A DNA stretch of 64,000 bases from positions 208,947,627-209,011,626 of the forward strand of contig NC_134569.1 of the NCBI RefSeq assembly GCF_050947875.1, given 5' to 3'. The notes below the pieces were generated by a model that worked only from the letters and a program-made list of their open reading frames with translations, made no database searches and was not told where the DNA came from. Positions 61,407 to 64,000 of the stretch are shown piece after piece; position 1 is the first letter of the stretch, and every line of letters starts with the position of its first letter. This DNA comes from Dermacentor variabilis. Lineage: Eukaryota; Arthropoda; Arachnida; Ixodida; Ixodidae. Position numbers and translations under genes: made by a program.

Positions 61407-62027
61407 TTCAAGGAGCAAGAGCCCCCAGACTTTCTCTCACTCCCACTCTTACTCGCGCCTGCGCACAAACGGCTGGCGATCCCTCAAGTTAACATCTCGT
61501 ACGCAACGGTGGTGGTGGTGGGTTTATTTAGCCGCCCGGGCCGCTGTATCTTGAAAAACCATCTGCGACGGGGACAGGGTCCGCCGTGCGCTGTTTTCCC
61601 CGCTTAGTTCGCGTTGAAGCGAGAGGGACCACGAAGGTCAATTCGCTCGTTGCTGCTGCCGCGTTTCCTCACTTCACCGTTGACAGCGATTTTCCGTGGT
61701 TATCAAGTGAGATGTGTTCACGTTTGCTTGTGCGTGCGTGACACTATGCTTGTTAATTTAGTAAGTAAATGTTACATATTTATACCGCCGATAAAACTAC
61801 CAGCCTTACTTCGTATAGCTGTCTACTAATTAGATATCGCGATCGATGCTTCGCCTTTCGGGCGAAACTGCAACTTTTATTTTAACTTGCTTACTAGAGA
61901 GTGACTGCATCGGGCGACGTGGTGCCAGCCCGTCTCGACATAAAACAAAGTTCTGTGTCACTCAGGGAATTTAAATTTAGCAAAACCAATCAGGGAAAAC
62001 CTGGAAAACTCATGTCATTTGGAAATA
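61407..62027. other. Right internal part of the hAT composite
   Basis: Begins with the GC-rich stretch shared with 55415-55495, then unremarkable sequence. The last 90 bp contain CAGGGAATTTAAATTTAG and GGGAAAACCTGGAAAACTC blocks like those of the left end. Confidence 0.45.
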
Positions 62028-62046
62028 TCAACTTGGTGACACTCTG
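62028..62046 (-). repeat. Right terminal repeat of the hAT-type composite
   Basis: Reverse complement CAGAGTGTCACCAAGTTGA; pairs imperfectly with 29360-29378. Confidence 0.65.
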
Positions 62047-62894
62047 TATTACTACTTTCTGGATTGAAATATCTGTGTAGCCAAATGAACATGAATTCCA
62101 AGCAGGCAAAGATCGCTCGAACCTACTTATCATGCGCAAAAGAAGTTGAGTTGCAACCGTACAAAAGAGATGGTTAAATATTTTATTTACTGATGAAGCA
62201 TCGCATCATGTAACTATCGATGGCAGAATTCGCTTTGAAACTAGGTTTACTAGTAGAGTTTATGGTAGGCCGTAATATTTTCCTGTTGTGAGATGACGCG
62301 TTGATTTGGTTACTGCGATAAAGCTTCTTATGCATTCGCATTGCTGCCAAGGCTTTGTTCCTAGGCCCCTTATATTGATTAGTGAAGTACGCGTTGCCTC
62401 GATATTGTTTCACTTTATGATGCCAGTAATCTCGCACACTAATTAGCTTCAGTGTGCTCTGTGTCATCCATGGACATATTCGTTGCGTATATCGCCTGTT
62501 TACTTTTATTTGAGTGCACTCTATAATTGCACCTTTAAGCCTTTCTATTCGTCTAAGTCCGAGAACGACATGTTGGTGACAGCTTTTCATAATCAATTCG
62601 GTTTGTTCTGAAAAACTTTGTCCAATTGAAATATGTTTCTTCAAGACAATATAGAAACGCAATCGGAATGTGGTCAGCAGGATCTGTATTGTAGGCTCCG
62701 TAAGGCTTTCAGTGCCCTCAAAGTTATATAATATGTGATGAAGGCAAGTTGAGCTATGACTTGTAATCCGCGTGGGACCAATGACAACGTTACTGAACTC
62801 ATATGAATATTCAGCGTGTCTGCTACTAAGAGTGTCAATATTTATCTCGCCGACTATAACGGCTTTATTATTTTCGGTCAGGTGAGTGAGAACA
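62047..62894 (-). pseudogene. CR1/L2-like LINE, endonuclease end and linker half
   Basis: From 62894 on the minus strand: VIVGEINIDTLSSRHAEYSY (GDxNxD-type endonuclease block with D changed to E), IGPTRITSHSSTCLHHI and, after a frame change near 62660, the linker with ICPWMTQSTLKLISVRDYWH, YFTNQYKGPRNKALAAMR and NRKILRPTINS. These are the normal segments just 5' of a CR1/L2 reverse transcriptase. The RT follows only after the 32.7-kb insertion, at 29359-27847. The 5' side is cut by the Gypsy LTR at 62895. Frameshifts and stops make it non-functional. Confidence 0.85.
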
Positions 62895-63324
62895 TGTCAC
62901 GTTGTAGGTGACAATTGAGGTGGTGAAGAAAGCAGCAAAACTGGGAATGACGAAACTAGCGTTTTATTAGGCGAACTTGTGCCGTCAAAAACAGGCTACA
63001 CTCAAAGAACGGCGACAGCGGTGAACGCAGTCGGCGATCGTCGAAAATCTGATCTGCCCGTCAAGCGCGTCGGCTTTTATACAGGAGCCATCGAACGTTA
63101 CAGAGTAATAGCTGGTGCCCGTGTGTCTTCCAGAAAGTTCTACCCCATTCGCGTTGCGCATACATGCAATCAGATTACACAAGGTTCGGTGACAGCAGAC
63201 TGCGGTTAGATCCGTCGATAACATTCCAGAAACTTCCGATACGTGCAGGCGCGTCCCGCCTAGAGCGATAATATTTGCTGGACGGTAGAAAACGGTAACC
63301 CAAAAAAGACAAGTACACGTGTCA
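62895..63324 (-). repeat. Ty3/Gypsy 3' LTR
   Basis: 430 bp, edges TGTCACG and CGTGTCA. On the minus strand an AATAAA signal lies near 62960 and the LTR is preceded by a purine-rich tract (GAGAGGGGGGCA, about 63325-63337), the expected polypurine primer. It belongs with the pol tail at 63493-64000. A diverged solo copy lies at 40309-40743. Confidence 0.85.
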
Positions 63325-63492
63325 ATGCCCCCCTCTCAAAAAGCATCGTCCTGATGCTTCAAGCCAAACAGGAGAGCTAAAACAAAAAGGACACATAATC
63401 AACGAAACCAACAAAACAACAAAGAAGCAAAGTCGAAAGCAACACAGTCCAAAAACAGTCCAAATTTCAGCTATGTAGAGTCCCAAAGTTCG

Positions 63493-64000
63493 TTAACTCA
63501 GGTAGAACTGCTTAAGGTGCACAAGATGGACTACTCGTGAGCACCGCCGCTGCGATAGCGAAATGCCGTCTGGCACGACCTCATAGTCGAGTGCGTCAAT
63601 GCGCCGGTTGATCTTGTAGGCGCCGAAATGGAGTAATTGTTTATCACCAAGTCCTCGTCGGCGTATGGGGGTCCAAACCCAAACAGGGTCGCCGGACTGG
63701 TACTCGACGTAGCGGCATCGAAGGTTCTAGTGTCGGCTGTCGCTCCTCCGCTGGTAATTGATCCGCAGGCAGGCGAGCTGTCGGGCTTGGGCGCGCTGCA
63801 GCTAAGTGGCGACGTCAAGGTTCTCTTCGTCGGTTACGTGCGCCAGCATGGCGTCGAGGGTCGTCGTCGGGTTCCTGCCGTAAACCAACTTGAACAGCAT
63901 GATCTATGTTGTTTCTTGCACAGCCGTGTTGTAAGCGAACGTTACGTACGGCATGACGGATTCCCAGGCCGTGTGTTCGACGTCGACGTACATTGCTAAC
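63493..64000 (-). pseudogene. Ty3/Gypsy pol, integrase C-terminal end, partial and frameshifted
   Basis: Runs off the window. In changing frames on the minus strand it shows the end of the integrase core and the GPY/chromo-like C-terminal part common to arthropod Gypsy elements, finishing at a TAA (63495-63493) after a VVHLVHLKQFYLS tail. At least one frame break. The integrase would insert the reverse-transcribed DNA; this copy cannot. The gag and rest of pol lie beyond 64000. Confidence 0.72.

Overview
This is eukaryotic, repeat-built DNA. I find no host gene, rRNA, tRNA gene, CRISPR array or bacterial operon. Coding stretches are exons of transposable elements with GT-AG (some GC-AG) introns. 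The mix points to a chelicerate, most likely a hard tick (Ixodidae): a tRNA-derived SINE resembling the tick Ruka type, an I-like LINE with RNase H, a Ty3/Gypsy element, PIF/Harbinger elements with a separate Myb/SANT-like gene, and THAP-type P-like elements. The taxon rests on recognition from memory, not a search.

Left part (1-26.2 kb): the 3' end of an I-like LINE (1-955, +), then a decayed spliced HARBI1-like transposase (1882-4806, -). Next is a 20.9-kb PIF/Harbinger element (5328-26224, 'Harbinger A') bounded by 48-bp inverted repeats that I read as identical. It carries two convergent genes, a Myb/SANT-like gene (+) and a DDE transposase (-), each with one lesion. An almost full-length 5.9-kb I-like LINE (15609-21551, -) sits between them, flanked by an exact 12-bp target duplication.

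Right part (27.8-64 kb): a second LINE (CR1/L2-like, -) is cut in two. Its endonuclease half lies at 62047-62894 and its reverse-transcriptase half at 27847-29359. The 32.7 kb between begins CAGGGTGTC and ends GACACTCTG, the pattern of hAT termini, and contains a broken hAT-type transposase. Further elements lie inside: a THAP gene, a split tRNA-like SINE, a THAP9/P-type transposase with two internal stops, a solo LTR, two copies of a two-gene THAP element of unknown type, and short inverted-repeat elements. A compact 6.7-kb Harbinger ('Harbinger B', 47079-53733) is inserted in the hAT transposase; both of its genes read through without a stop when spliced. A Gypsy LTR and the tail of its pol gene close the window.

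How the parts relate: each Harbinger pairs a DDE transposase with a Myb-like DNA-binding partner, as known for PIF/Harbinger. The rest is a record of nested insertion, hAT into LINE, Harbinger B into hAT, a foldback-type element into a THAP element, and a SINE into a P-element intron.
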